From JBLIDK01 sp047632595 (lineage in GTDB: Bacteria; Bacteroidota; Bacteroidia; Sphingobacteriales; Sphingobacteriaceae): a stretch of 43,193 nt of DNA. The stretch covers positions 1-43,193 of the forward strand of contig JBLIDK010000013.1 in assembly GCA_047632595.1 (NCBI GenBank). Direction: 5' to 3'. How positions within the stretch are numbered: the stretch's first letter is position 1; each line of letters begins with the position of its first letter. The notes under the pieces are model-generated. The model saw only the letters and a list, made by a program, of their open reading frames with translations. It did no database searches and was not told the DNA's origin. Made by a program: the position numbers and the translations under genes. Below, piece by piece: positions 15,128-25,222 of the stretch.

Positions 15128-16636
15128 ATGAATGAATTTGAGCATGTAGTAAATCATCTAGAAACTTTAGATTTGGAGATTATTTTAAAAAAATTCAAAG
15201 CTGTGAATAATTTTAAGTCTAAACCAAATTTCAAAAACAAGATTCAGATGATTGAATTTATTTTGGAATCAAAAAACAACAACATAAAAGTTTTGGATGA
15301 GCAACTTGGTGTAAATCTATTTGGGAATTCTGAAAAGTCAAGTACAACATATGCAAATTTTAAATTTGCCGTGATTGATGAATTATATATGTTTTTGTAT
15401 ATAAAACAATATGAAAAAATAGATTTGTTTAGATCAACTTCTCGAAAGGAAACCAGCAAAGTTAATATTGCACTTATTCAGTCAAGAAGAAATATATTTT
15501 TGGCGGAAAGACTCTTGAATGAAGGAAATTATGATTTTGCTTTTTTGGTATTAAAAAAAGGAGAGAAACTAAGTTTTCAATATGAACATTTAATGGAATA
15601 TTTAAATATTTTGGAAATGCTTTCAGCTTATTATTCATTTAAAGGGGATATAAAAAACACAAGAAATTATAAAGAAAAAATTCAAATTGCACTTGAAAAG
15701 TTAAATGCACTTACAAATGCAAAATTATTATCTCGTGACATTTTTGTTCCAAAAGTATATTCTAAGAAACATAACGAAAAACACATTGATCAGGCCCAAA
15801 AAATTGTAAGTGAGCTTAAGCAATTATCAATTAAATCAAACTTGGCAACCATCAAATACCATTTCTTACGAGGTGAATTATTTTATTTTTTAATGAATGG
15901 ATATTTTATTAAGGCATTAAAAACAATTCATAGTTTATTAGAATGTATAAGAAGTAATCCAGCAATAAATGATTCATTGAAAGCGGGATTTGCAAATTTA
16001 TTGCATGGCTATGTATTATTAGAATTAAAAAATTATAAGCGAGCAATGGACGCATTTAGAATTGCCTTGGAGAAATATTCAAGGAAAAAACTAAGCTGGT
16101 TGCAAGTTCTTGAAGGATTGATAAATGCAAGTATTTCTTTAGACGATATATCAAGTGCTAAGCAATATTTGAAAAAAGCATTAAAAAGTCCACATGTTGA
16201 ATTAAGTAAAGGATTTCAAAAATCTAAATGGACATATATCAAGGCAAATATTCTATTTAAAGAAGAAAAATATTCAGAAGCCTTAACCCTTTTAAGAAAG
16301 CATAATGAGTTAACCAAAGATTATTCTGGTTGGAGTATTGGGTTTACATTATTAGAAATTATGATTCTGATTGAATTAGAAATTTATGACCCTGTAGAAT
16401 TTAAACTAAGATCTACGTATGAGTTAATGAGAAGAAAAAAAGAAAGTACATTATTTAGATATAGGGAAATATTTAAAGTGTTGAAGACACTTAATACAAA
16501 TGGTTTTAACTTTCAAAAAACAAGAAAACAAGAACAACTTCGCCTAAAGCTAATAGAGCAAGGTGAGGGGAAATTTTATAGAGATCCTATTGCTTTTGAA
16601 ATTATTCAATTTCATTTGTGGTTTAAAAATAAATAA
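15128..16636 (+). CDS. TPR-like helical-repeat protein, function unknown
   Basis: 502 residues, rich in Lys, Leu and Glu, with no signal peptide and no membrane segment, so probably cytoplasmic. From about residue 115 it is made of paired helices of 34-40 residues with tetratricopeptide character (AERLLNEGNYDFAFLVLKKG; LKNYKRAMDAFRIALEKY; FKEEKYSEALTLLRKH). The N-terminal 110 residues are helical and unrecognised. The codon use is very AT-rich compared with the housekeeping genes. It is encoded alone on the plus strand, opposite to its neighbours. TPR-type folds bind other proteins; the partner is unknown. Confidence 0.7.
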   Translation: MNEFEHVVNHLETLDLEIILKKFKAVNNFKSKPNFKNKIQMIEFILESKNNNIKVLDEQLGVNLFGNSEKSSTTYANFKFAVIDELYMFLYIKQYEKIDLFRSTSRKETSKVNIALIQSRRNIFLAERLLNEGNYDFAFLVLKKGEKLSFQYEHLMEYLNILEMLSAYYSFKGDIKNTRNYKEKIQIALEKLNALTNAKLLSRDIFVPKVYSKKHNEKHIDQAQKIVSELKQLSIKSNLATIKYHFLRGELFYFLMNGYFIKALKTIHSLLECIRSNPAINDSLKAGFANLLHGYVLLELKNYKRAMDAFRIALEKYSRKKLSWLQVLEGLINASISLDDISSAKQYLKKALKSPHVELSKGFQKSKWTYIKANILFKEEKYSEALTLLRKHNELTKDYSGWSIGFTLLEIMILIELEIYDPVEFKLRSTYELMRRKKESTLFRYREIFKVLKTLNTNGFNFQKTRKQEQLRLKLIEQGEGKFYRDPIAFEIIQFHLWFKNK

Positions 16637-16738
16637 TTATTGTATGTAGTAAGAGATACTATATTAATCCAAGCTAAAATATCTTCTAACTTCCAACAAA
16701 GTAGGATTACTAGTATATTTTCTATTGTACTCTGTATT

Positions 16739-19700
16739 TTAATGGCTGATAATTATATTAACAGAACTTTCATAGTCAATGGATGCTAGAATTTTTAAAA
16801 GATATGCCCCAGATTCAAACTCGCTTACATCCCATTTTATTAATTCAAATTTGCTGGATGTTGTTTTTGTACCAACTAATTTACCAGATATATCATACAG
16901 AAATAAAGAAACATCCGTTTCGATGTTTCTACTTAAAGTAGAGCTTATTATTAGTTCTTTATCAACTGGGTTAGGATATACTTTGAAGTTATTATTAAAG
17001 TATTCAGTATTCACAGAAGTAGCTGTATCTTCTATGTCGTCAACTGTTCCATCAACTTGTATAGTTGCACAGGTAGAATCAGTTCCACACACATTGCTAG
17101 CAACTAAGCATACAGTGAACGGACCAGTTTGTGCATATATATGACTTGTGTCACTAACATTAGTAATTCGAGAGGATCGATCACCTAAATCCCAGTAAAA
17201 AGAATTGGCATTTTCAGCCAAACTATTGATTTCAATAGCAAGACCTCCAGTTCGTTTGTATGTGAAAGCTGAAATGGGCAATTGGATTACTTCAATTACT
17301 ATTTGGCTTGAGCCTGTACATCCGTTCATACTTGTGCCCACAACGGTATAGCTAGTGGTTTTAGTAGGGGAAGCTTTGGGGTTTGGTATGTTGCTATTAT
17401 CTAAATCTGAATTTGGTGACCATGAATAGCTTGCACCTCCAAAGGCAGTGAGTTGAACATTTTCTCCAATACATATCACATTAGTATCAGCTGATACTGT
17501 AATTTCTGGAGTAGGATTAACAGTGATGGTTACACTATTTGAATTTTCACAACCTGTATTATTAATTGTTTCTACTAAAGTGTAAATTGTAGTTTCTGAG
17601 GGGCTTACAGTTGGATTAGGCTCTGATGAGGTAAACCCACTAGGACTGCTGACCCAACTGTAGGTATTCCCAATTACAGCTGGTGCTCCAATATACACAA
17701 ACTCATCTTTACAAATGGATTGATTACTACCAGCATTTGCCTCAGGGAGTTCATTCACCGTTACGGTAACGGAGTCAAAATTATTACAATTATTTTCAGT
17801 TACGTAAACATAATATTTAGTTGTTTCTGAAGGTCCAACTTTTAATTGATTAGTGTTTGAAATTACTGTTCCTGAACCGTCTGTCCATTCATAAACCTCA
17901 CCACCTAAAGCAGTAAGTGTTGTGCTGTCATCTTTACAAATCTCTGTCATTCCTGAAATATCAATAACTGCCAAAGGCATTACATCAATGGCATGGAATT
18001 CGTTGTCACTTTCGCAGAAATCCTGTCGAACTAATACATAAAACGTAGTATCCCGATTTAATGGTCCTGTAGAAAGTGAAGAACCGATGAAGATGGAATT
18101 ACTTCCATTAGCATCATCAAACCACTCAAATTCAACAGGGCTAATATCTGTACTAGCTATTAAAGTAATCTCATCACCTGCACAAATAATGTTAGGGCCG
18201 GTTACTTCTGGTGTGTTTAAAGCACCACCAACTCTTAGCAAAATAGAATCTATTGCCTGACAACCACTACCAACCGTATTAGATGTTACATAAACCATAG
18301 AATCACCTGAAATTGAACCAATAGTTACAGAATCACCAACAGAGCCCGTACTCCAGGAAAGAACTCCTGTACCGTTGGCATGTAAAGTAATAGATCCTCC
18401 ACCGCATATCTCCAGTGTATCAGCCTCCTGGATTTCAACAAAAGGCAGGGCGCATTCGGAGCAGATGCTGGCTAAAAAGAAGTCTTGACTAGGCCCAGTT
18501 CCTGATATTCCTAAAGTATCCTGATGTGAGTTAGAATCAACAAAGTTTAAATCTGTGCTTCGGGTAATGCCAGCAATAATAACGGATCCCGATGGGGAAA
18601 GAGCTACTGACAGTCCTTCGTCACGACCTGAGCCACCATAGTAACTGGCACAAGTGGCAGTATCCCCATTTGTACCTATTTTAGAAATAAAAGCATCGGT
18701 ACCTCCCGCCGTATTGGGTTGAAATGAGTTTATAGTAGTTGGAAAATTAGTACTGCTAGTCCTACCGGTTACCCAAATATCCCCATTTGCATCAAAAACC
18801 ACATCATTTGCAAGCCCCGAATTGGTACCACCATAATATGTTGACCATTGAATATTCCCAGTGGAATCATATTTGGTTATAAAAGTTGATTCTCTACGGG
18901 ATTCATATAAAACCCCTGTGGTTGTAGGAAAATTAGTGCTGTTTGTTTCACCCACAACAACAATTTCTCCTGTTGCTTTATGCACCGAAACCCCTTTTCC
19001 TGTGTTATTAATTCCATTTCCGCTCCCACTGCTCCCACCTAAGTACTTACCCCATTGGTAACCACAGTCTTCATCCAATTTAATAACAACTACACTACGG
19101 TAGCCTGAAAGTGTACCAGTTAACGAAGGAACAAAATTTTCACTGTCAGTATATCCAGTGATTACAACATTGTTGTCTTTATCTGCATCAATCGAGTAAA
19201 ACACCTCTTGATTTTCTCCACCAAGGTAGGTAGACCAGATTAGGTTACCATCGTTATCGTACTTACATGCTATACCATCACCGTTAGCTCCTGCTAAATC
19301 TCCACCCTGATAGGTACTCACAGGGCACCCAACCATTGGCATACCTGTACCGCTGCTAGTGGCGCCACAAACAACCACATTATTTTCCATATCAATAGCA
19401 ATTTCATAAAAAGCTTCACTATCAGTACCACCAAAGTATTTTGCAAATCTCTTTACCCCGTTTTCATCAAAACTTGCAATAAATGCATCACTTTGCCCTC
19501 CAGTAAAAATACTTCCAGCATCTGCAGGAAAACCACTTCCATTAGTGCCGCCACCAATAAATAGATTATTTGAAGCATCAATGGCAATAGAATTTGAAAG
19601 ATCATTTTTAGTACCTCCCAAATATGTACTCCAAATTATTTGACCTGTATTATCAAATTTGGCTATAAATGCATCAAAAAATCCTCCAGCATAGGGAGTC

Positions 19701-20635
19701 ATCCCATTAGATACTGGTAAATTTGTACTTTGAGTAGTTCCAGTAATGACAATATTATTTTTTGAATCTGCCGTAACACTTATTCCATACTCATACTCAT
19801 ATCCATTTCCCCCATAATAAGTAAAGAAGGGGTCAATTACTAAATTTTTTGTTTTATCGTATGGTTCTAATTCAAAACCTAGTATTCCGTTTTTAATCAC
19901 ATATTGGCCTTTTATGTCTTTTCTGAAACTTTTAGAGTCTTCCTGATATATTGCAGGTATTGTCTCGGAAACAATGCCTAGTGGGGTTGATAATTGTAAT
20001 TCACTATAGGAGACCAATTTTAACAGAGATGTGTCAGAAGGAATTAATCCAATAACAGAAGGGTCGCTTCCTGGATGAACAATGTAATCATATTTAATTC
20101 CAGCACTACCTTGTGAAGGATAAAATACCATATCAATTCCAGGATATATATTTTCATAAATTAACTTTTTGTAGCCTTTGCTACCAATAATCCCATCAGG
20201 ACAGTGGGCCAAGTAGTAGTTAAAGGTATTTCTAGTTTCTTCTTCAGCATAAATGTTAACTTCGAGATTTGAGTTGTCAAAGGCCATCTCATATCGGTAT
20301 GTTTGCACAACTCCTAAATCTTGCACTTGAGACAAGTCACTTTTAGAAACATTATCTAAATCTTTATTGTTTTCAATCTTCTTTAGAACATAAATGAGTT
20401 TTTTCTTGGTGAAATACACATCCATAGACCCTATGCTTGAAGTAAATAAAATTTCTTCCATAGGATTTCCTTCGGAATCAGCTAGTTGTCCTTTATTTTC
20501 AATGAATATTCCATTAGAATGAATGGAGTTTTTTTCTCCAGAACTCCCGTTTGATGCATTCACGGAGTGCACTATACTGATGAAAAAAAGTATCAAAAAG
20601 AAATTTAGTATTTGGTGAATTTTCAATTTTAACAT
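16739..20635 (-). CDS. Very large secreted protein: DUF7948-like, SBBP repeats, Ig-like domains, PKD, T9SS sorting domain
   Basis: About 1298 residues from the ATG at 20635 (a TTG three codons earlier is less likely). After a signal peptide (SIVHSVNA) comes an N-terminal domain with IENKGQ and YIVHPGSDPSVIGL, typical of DUF7948 proteins. From about 270 to 720 run eight or more SBBP beta-propeller repeats (YGGxxxDxxxxIAxDxxxNxxxxGxTxSxxFP). Ig-like domains with paired Cys follow (LEICGGGSITLHANGTG; ITVSADTNVICIGENVQLTA), then a PKD unit (FYWDLGDRSSRITN) and a type A sorting domain (FKVYPNPVDKELIISS). It follows the 1436-residue gene by 12 bases, so the pair is one operon. Surface adhesion or structure is the likely role. 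Confidence 0.88.
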   Translation of the reverse strand: MLKLKIHQILNFFLILFFISIVHSVNASNGSSGEKNSIHSNGIFIENKGQLADSEGNPMEEILFTSSIGSMDVYFTKKKLIYVLKKIENNKDLDNVSKSDLSQVQDLGVVQTYRYEMAFDNSNLEVNIYAEEETRNTFNYYLAHCPDGIIGSKGYKKLIYENIYPGIDMVFYPSQGSAGIKYDYIVHPGSDPSVIGLIPSDTSLLKLVSYSELQLSTPLGIVSETIPAIYQEDSKSFRKDIKGQYVIKNGILGFELEPYDKTKNLVIDPFFTYYGGNGYEYEYGISVTADSKNNIVITGTTQSTNLPVSNGMTPYAGGFFDAFIAKFDNTGQIIWSTYLGGTKNDLSNSIAIDASNNLFIGGGTNGSGFPADAGSIFTGGQSDAFIASFDENGVKRFAKYFGGTDSEAFYEIAIDMENNVVVCGATSSGTGMPMVGCPVSTYQGGDLAGANGDGIACKYDNDGNLIWSTYLGGENQEVFYSIDADKDNNVVITGYTDSENFVPSLTGTLSGYRSVVVIKLDEDCGYQWGKYLGGSSGSGNGINNTGKGVSVHKATGEIVVVGETNSTNFPTTTGVLYESRRESTFITKYDSTGNIQWSTYYGGTNSGLANDVVFDANGDIWVTGRTSSTNFPTTINSFQPNTAGGTDAFISKIGTNGDTATCASYYGGSGRDEGLSVALSPSGSVIIAGITRSTDLNFVDSNSHQDTLGISGTGPSQDFFLASICSECALPFVEIQEADTLEICGGGSITLHANGTGVLSWSTGSVGDSVTIGSISGDSMVYVTSNTVGSGCQAIDSILLRVGGALNTPEVTGPNIICAGDEITLIASTDISPVEFEWFDDANGSNSIFIGSSLSTGPLNRDTTFYVLVRQDFCESDNEFHAIDVMPLAVIDISGMTEICKDDSTTLTALGGEVYEWTDGSGTVISNTNQLKVGPSETTKYYVYVTENNCNNFDSVTVTVNELPEANAGSNQSICKDEFVYIGAPAVIGNTYSWVSSPSGFTSSEPNPTVSPSETTIYTLVETINNTGCENSNSVTITVNPTPEITVSADTNVICIGENVQLTAFGGASYSWSPNSDLDNSNIPNPKASPTKTTSYTVVGTSMNGCTGSSQIVIEVIQLPISAFTYKRTGGLAIEINSLAENANSFYWDLGDRSSRITNVSDTSHIYAQTGPFTVCLVASNVCGTDSTCATIQVDGTVDDIEDTATSVNTEYFNNNFKVYPNPVDKELIISSTLSRNIETDVSLFLYDISGKLVGTKTTSSKFELIKWDVSEFESGAYLLKILASIDYESSVNIIISH

Positions 20636-20647
20636 AATAATCAATTT

Positions 20648-23600
20648 TTAGTTTGAGACAGCTATTTTTTTGACAATGATTTGTTTATCCAGTCGAATTA
20701 CAAGAGTATATAGACCAGATGTATAGTCACTTATATCCACTTTAATCTCTTTAGGCTGATTTTTTTGTATACGATGGATTAGTTTTCCTGTTTGGTTATA
20801 TATTTCAATTTTTTGGATATGAAAATTTGGATCTTCAATACTCTCAATTACAAAAATTCCGTTGTTTGGGTTAGGATATACGAGAAGATTACTTTGCGAA
20901 AAAGGGACTATTCCACTAACTGTATCTTTGATAAGCAATTGTTTTCCAGATGTATCTAGACACCCCTCGTTATCAGCAATTAGGACAACTGTATAGTTAC
21001 CTGATTGTGGATACTGATGTGAAGGCTCAAAATCAGTTGAAGTACTTCCATCTCCAAAATCCCACTTCCAGGATGTTGCCCCAGTAGAAGTATTTTCAAA
21101 ACTAATTGTTTGTAGCATTTTGGCCGAGTCCTGTGGGTTGGTAGTAAAACTGGTAACAGGTAATTTATTAACAGAAATGGCAATAATATTTGATTTGGCA
21201 AATTTAGGATTTGCACAGACTTCATCAGAAGTAAGCAAACAACTTAATTTATCATCATCCATTAAATTTCTAGCAGAGTAAGTAGTATCATTTTCCCTAG
21301 GTAAATCAACATCATTTAATTGCCATTGATACGATGGGTTAGTCCCTTGATTAAGTTGCGAGTTTAATCTGAAATTTATAGAATCACCTTCACAGATTTT
21401 CGCAATATCTGATGATATTGTAAGTTGCGGTGTTACTGATGAATTTACTTTTAGTGTTATTGTGTTTGATACAATCGTTGAAGGATTGGCGCAGACCTCA
21501 TCAGAAGTCATTTCAAGGTTTATCTCATTACTATCATTTAGCATGGTGCTGCTATAGGTGGAGAAAGTTTCATCAGTAATAAAATTTCCATTCAATTTCC
21601 ATTGGTACAATGGGCTTTCTCCCTCATTCACCCTTTGGTTAATTCCAAAGTTAACTGGTTCATCTACACAGATTTCCATAGTATTAGCAACAATGCTAAT
21701 TTCTGGCGTCACCAAAGGATTAACGGTAATGAAAATCGAATTTGAACTCACCTCTTGTGGGTCAGCGCAAGTTTCATACGAAGTCATTCTAAGGATTATT
21801 TCACCTGCATTTGTCAGTGTATCAATTGCTAAAGTATTGGCTGTTTCACCATTTATATCACTTCCGTTAAGTAGCCACTGATATTCTGGGTTATTCCCTT
21901 CATAGCTGGAATTGTTTACACTAAAGTTTACCATTTCACCTTCACAAATTACTGTAGTATCGGCAATAATACTAACTTCTGGTGTTAGGAGTGGGTTTAC
22001 CGTAATAGTTAACGTATCCGATAGTACAGTTTTTGGGTCGGCACATGGATTATTTGATGTCATCTCCAAACTAATTTCATCGCCATCACTTAAATCAGAA
22101 GTGCTATAGGTATTGCCAGTTTCTCCTAAAATATTACTTCCATATAGTCTCCACTGATATGCAGGGTTATTCCCACCAAAAACAGGATTAGCAGAAAATA
22201 GAATGTTTTCACCTTCACATATTTCAGTAGTACCTACAGTAATACTTACGGAAGGTGTTAAAGTATTTACCACCTCCATAACAATAGTATTTGAAAGTGC
22301 GATTTTTGGATTGGCACAAGGTGCCATAGTTGAAAATTCACAGGTGACGGTGTTATTATTGCCTAAACTAGTTGTGCTATAGGTGCTGTCAGTAGCTCCT
22401 ATAATATTAGAACCGTTTAATTTCCATTGGTAGGAAGAATCACTAGTTGCTCCTGAGGGATGTGCTGTAAAAGTAACTTCTGTTCCTACACAGATCGTAG
22501 TTTCCATTACGCTTATGGTTAGTTGAGGGGTGAGTGTATCAAAAACGGTCATGACGATTGTATTTGAAATCACGGTATCGGGCACAGCACAAACCGCATC
22601 AGAAATAAGTATGCAGCTTATATTATCTTTATCACTCAATGAATCCGTTGTGTAGGTGTTAGCAGTTGCATTCTCAATGAATGTTCCGTTTCGATACCAT
22701 TGATATTTCGGATTATCACCTTCACTATTTACTATTGTATTAAATACAATTTCATCGCCCTTACAAATTTTTGTAGTATCGGTAGAAATATCAATAGATG
22801 GAGTAACCTCCTGGTGCACAATCATGGTAATTATATTGGAAGTGATTATGGGTGGAAAAGCACAATGAGCACTTGAAACTACATCAAGACTTATCTGGTT
22901 GCCATTTTCAAGCGTATTGATAATCAAACTATTATTGATTTCTCCTGGCAAGATGAGCCCATTAATTTTCCATTTAAAAGTAGGACTCAAACCTCCGCCT
23001 GATTCAGAAGAAGTGAACAATACTTCAGTTCCTTCACAAACTTCGTTGGTGTCTGTTGTAATAGAAACTTCTGGAAATACCGAGTCAATTACAGTAATAA
23101 TAATAGTATCTGAAATCACTGTTTTAGGAACCGCACAAACATCATTTGAGGTCAACTCACAAGTTATTGTGTCCTTATCTTTTAGAATATTTGTACTAAA
23201 TGAACTACCAGTTTTTCCAACAATATCGATGTGATTTATTTTCCATTGATAAGAAGGATTGCTGCCTCCGTCTTTAATAGTTGAAGTAAAATTTACGTTT
23301 TCTCCTTTGCAAATAGTGTCTTTGTCTGAGAAAATCGCAATCTCTGGTAATAAGCTATTTGTTATAGTTATGATAATTTCATTGGAAATGGCAGTATCTG
23401 GAAATGCACAAGAATTTGATGAGGTAATATTACACGATATTACCTCCTGATCATTCAGTAGGGTAGTTGAAAAAGTTTCTCCTGTTTCCCCAAAAACATC
23501 ACCCCCATTAATTTTCCATTGGTAGGTTGGTGAAGCCCCTGCGTTTTGAGGTGTGGCAGTAAATGTAGCTATTGCACCAGAACAAATTGTTGTATTGGAT

Positions 23601-24958
23601 ATGCTAATGCTTATTGAGGGTGCAATGTTTAATATTTTTAAGGTAGGCTCACCAGAGACATAGGAATCACTTTCAAAGTAAGTACCAAGTTCACCATTAA
23701 TCGCTTGAGGGGCACCACCATTTCCATAATTTCCGCCATTTATTTGTATTGTTGTAAATGCATTTTTTGCAAAATTTGCATCATAAAAGACCTTAATTCT
23801 TCCACCTCCACCGCCGCCACCGCCAGCATCATCGGAATTGCCACCACCACCACCATTGGCTCGTAGTATTCCTGTAGCTAAATCAATTTTATTGCTTTTT
23901 AGCAAAATGCCACCACCAGAACCGCCGCCAGAACCGCTTGAGGAAGAACCTACGGCATCATCTCCAATTCCGCCACCGCCATTAACAGAGATCATTCCTT
24001 TGACATTAATGACTGAGGCTTCAATTGAAAATGCTGCACCACCATTACCTCCAAGAAATGCTAAGCCAACCTCTTGATATGCTCCACTTCCACCTCCTCC
24101 AGAACCTGGTTCTATTGCAATCAGGGCTATACTTCCATAAGTGCCTTCTCCAGCTCCAACACTTGAAGATGAACTTCCTCCACCTTGACCTCCTTTGCCT
24201 CCATATCCTGCACCTCCACCTCCGTAGACTCCTTTTCCTGTTGGAGTTTTTCCTCCTCCTGGTCCTGATCCGTCATTATTGGGCAGCCCTCCAGCATACC
24301 CACCTCCAGTATTCACTTCCTGACCTCCGATTATATCACTCCCATTTCCGTCCAGAGTGCCATTGATGACAATTTTCCTAGTTTTAATGGATAGTTTTCC
24401 GGAAGTAGATATCACCCGAACCTTTATTCCATTTTTAATCTCTATCCAGTCATAATCATCCCATAAAGTATCAGTTACCGTAGTGTCTGTTTCAAAAATT
24501 AGAGATGTTTTAAAAATGCTATCAAATGCTGATAATGAGCTAGCTGCAGGGTTTCCGTAAAACCAGTAAATCGTATCTGTACTATTGGCAGGTAACTCGG
24601 GAATACTTAGCCAAATTTCGCTGGTGTCTGTATCTAAATGATTTTCAATCCAGTAATTTATTGTATTGTTTCCCTCACAATCAGTGGCAAAGCGTATATC
24701 GTTGCCATTGCTCTGCATTTTACCCTCAGCAATTGGAGTTTGCGTATCCAATATTAATAAAACAGGGAAATCTGTCTTTGCTTTACTAGACTGTTCCTTT
24801 ATTTCTATAGCCTGTTTATCGGTCCAGGCTGTAAGTTGGGCTATAGTATTTTCGTAAGAGAGTGTTGCAAGAAAAATTATAAAGAACCGCAAATAATTCT
24901 TTGACTTAAAAAAAGAATATTTCTTAATAGTTATGTGATTGTTTAGGAACGAGTGCAT
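20648..24958 (-). CDS. Giant secreted protein: DUF2341, glycine-rich region, nine Ig-like repeats, PKD, T9SS sorting domain
   Basis: 1436 residues. The signal segment (YLRFFIIFLATLSYENTIAQ) ends near residue 41. A DUF2341-like domain follows (IWLSIPELPANSTDTIYWFY, about 45-165). A glycine-rich stretch at about 210-420 (runs of Gly and Ser-Gly) probably forms a beta-helix or autotransporter-like surface. Then come nine tandem Ig-like repeats of about 91 residues, each with I-C-GE near the start, YQWK-NG in the middle and C-A-P near the end, so each has one conserved Cys pair. A PKD unit (WKWDFGDGSTSTDFEPSHQY) and a type A sorting domain (LVYPNPNNGIFVIES) end it. It is first gene of a two-gene operon. 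No enzyme motif is visible; an adhesin-like role is inferred. Confidence 0.87.
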   Translation of the reverse strand: MHSFLNNHITIKKYSFFKSKNYLRFFIIFLATLSYENTIAQLTAWTDKQAIEIKEQSSKAKTDFPVLLILDTQTPIAEGKMQSNGNDIRFATDCEGNNTINYWIENHLDTDTSEIWLSIPELPANSTDTIYWFYGNPAASSLSAFDSIFKTSLIFETDTTVTDTLWDDYDWIEIKNGIKVRVISTSGKLSIKTRKIVINGTLDGNGSDIIGGQEVNTGGGYAGGLPNNDGSGPGGGKTPTGKGVYGGGGAGYGGKGGQGGGSSSSSVGAGEGTYGSIALIAIEPGSGGGGSGAYQEVGLAFLGGNGGAAFSIEASVINVKGMISVNGGGGIGDDAVGSSSSGSGGGSGGGILLKSNKIDLATGILRANGGGGGNSDDAGGGGGGGGRIKVFYDANFAKNAFTTIQINGGNYGNGGAPQAINGELGTYFESDSYVSGEPTLKILNIAPSISISISNTTICSGAIATFTATPQNAGASPTYQWKINGGDVFGETGETFSTTLLNDQEVISCNITSSNSCAFPDTAISNEIIITITNSLLPEIAIFSDKDTICKGENVNFTSTIKDGGSNPSYQWKINHIDIVGKTGSSFSTNILKDKDTITCELTSNDVCAVPKTVISDTIIITVIDSVFPEVSITTDTNEVCEGTEVLFTSSESGGGLSPTFKWKINGLILPGEINNSLIINTLENGNQISLDVVSSAHCAFPPIITSNIITMIVHQEVTPSIDISTDTTKICKGDEIVFNTIVNSEGDNPKYQWYRNGTFIENATANTYTTDSLSDKDNISCILISDAVCAVPDTVISNTIVMTVFDTLTPQLTISVMETTICVGTEVTFTAHPSGATSDSSYQWKLNGSNIIGATDSTYSTTSLGNNNTVTCEFSTMAPCANPKIALSNTIVMEVVNTLTPSVSITVGTTEICEGENILFSANPVFGGNNPAYQWRLYGSNILGETGNTYSTSDLSDGDEISLEMTSNNPCADPKTVLSDTLTITVNPLLTPEVSIIADTTVICEGEMVNFSVNNSSYEGNNPEYQWLLNGSDINGETANTLAIDTLTNAGEIILRMTSYETCADPQEVSSNSIFITVNPLVTPEISIVANTMEICVDEPVNFGINQRVNEGESPLYQWKLNGNFITDETFSTYSSTMLNDSNEINLEMTSDEVCANPSTIVSNTITLKVNSSVTPQLTISSDIAKICEGDSINFRLNSQLNQGTNPSYQWQLNDVDLPRENDTTYSARNLMDDDKLSCLLTSDEVCANPKFAKSNIIAISVNKLPVTSFTTNPQDSAKMLQTISFENTSTGATSWKWDFGDGSTSTDFEPSHQYPQSGNYTVVLIADNEGCLDTSGKQLLIKDTVSGIVPFSQSNLLVYPNPNNGIFVIESIEDPNFHIQKIEIYNQTGKLIHRIQKNQPKEIKVDISDYTSGLYTLVIRLDKQIIVKKIAVSN

Positions 24959-25153
24959 AATGTGTATTATTCGTTAGGAGGAAAAAATGAAACCATTTAT
25001 TTTATTTTTGACGTCAACATATTATTTCCATTGTGCTTTCTTCATTGACCAACTCATTTGCATGTAATTTTGGTTGACCAATTAGACTAAAATTAATCAG
25101 GATGCAATCTAAATGAACAATAAATTAGCTCAATTTAAAACTATGTTATTAAA

Positions 25154-25187
25154 AAACTGTCCTTGTAAATGGTTACAAGGACAGTTT
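25154..25187 (-). terminator. Strong Rho-independent terminator of the 795-residue T9SS gene
   Basis: A perfect 15-bp stem, AAACTGTCCTTGTAA (25154-25168) and its complement (25173-25187), closes on the 4-base loop ATGG. On the minus strand it is followed by TTTTTTAATAAC. It lies 36 bases after the stop at 25223. Confidence 0.9.
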
Positions 25188-25222
25188 TGAGTTAATAGTT
25201 ATTAAATTATTAGTATTACAAA

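Noticed and set aside
24025..24366. Plus-strand ORFs opposite the glycine-rich region of the giant Ig protein (for example 23838-24077 and 24025-24366)
   Set aside because: They are low-complexity shadows of Gly codons on the other strand, giving Pro-, His- and Leu-rich nonsense.
25008..25017. Palindrome TTGACGTCAA upstream of the giant Ig gene
   Set aside because: A single 10-base palindrome in AT-rich DNA with no second copy nearby; not enough to call an operator.
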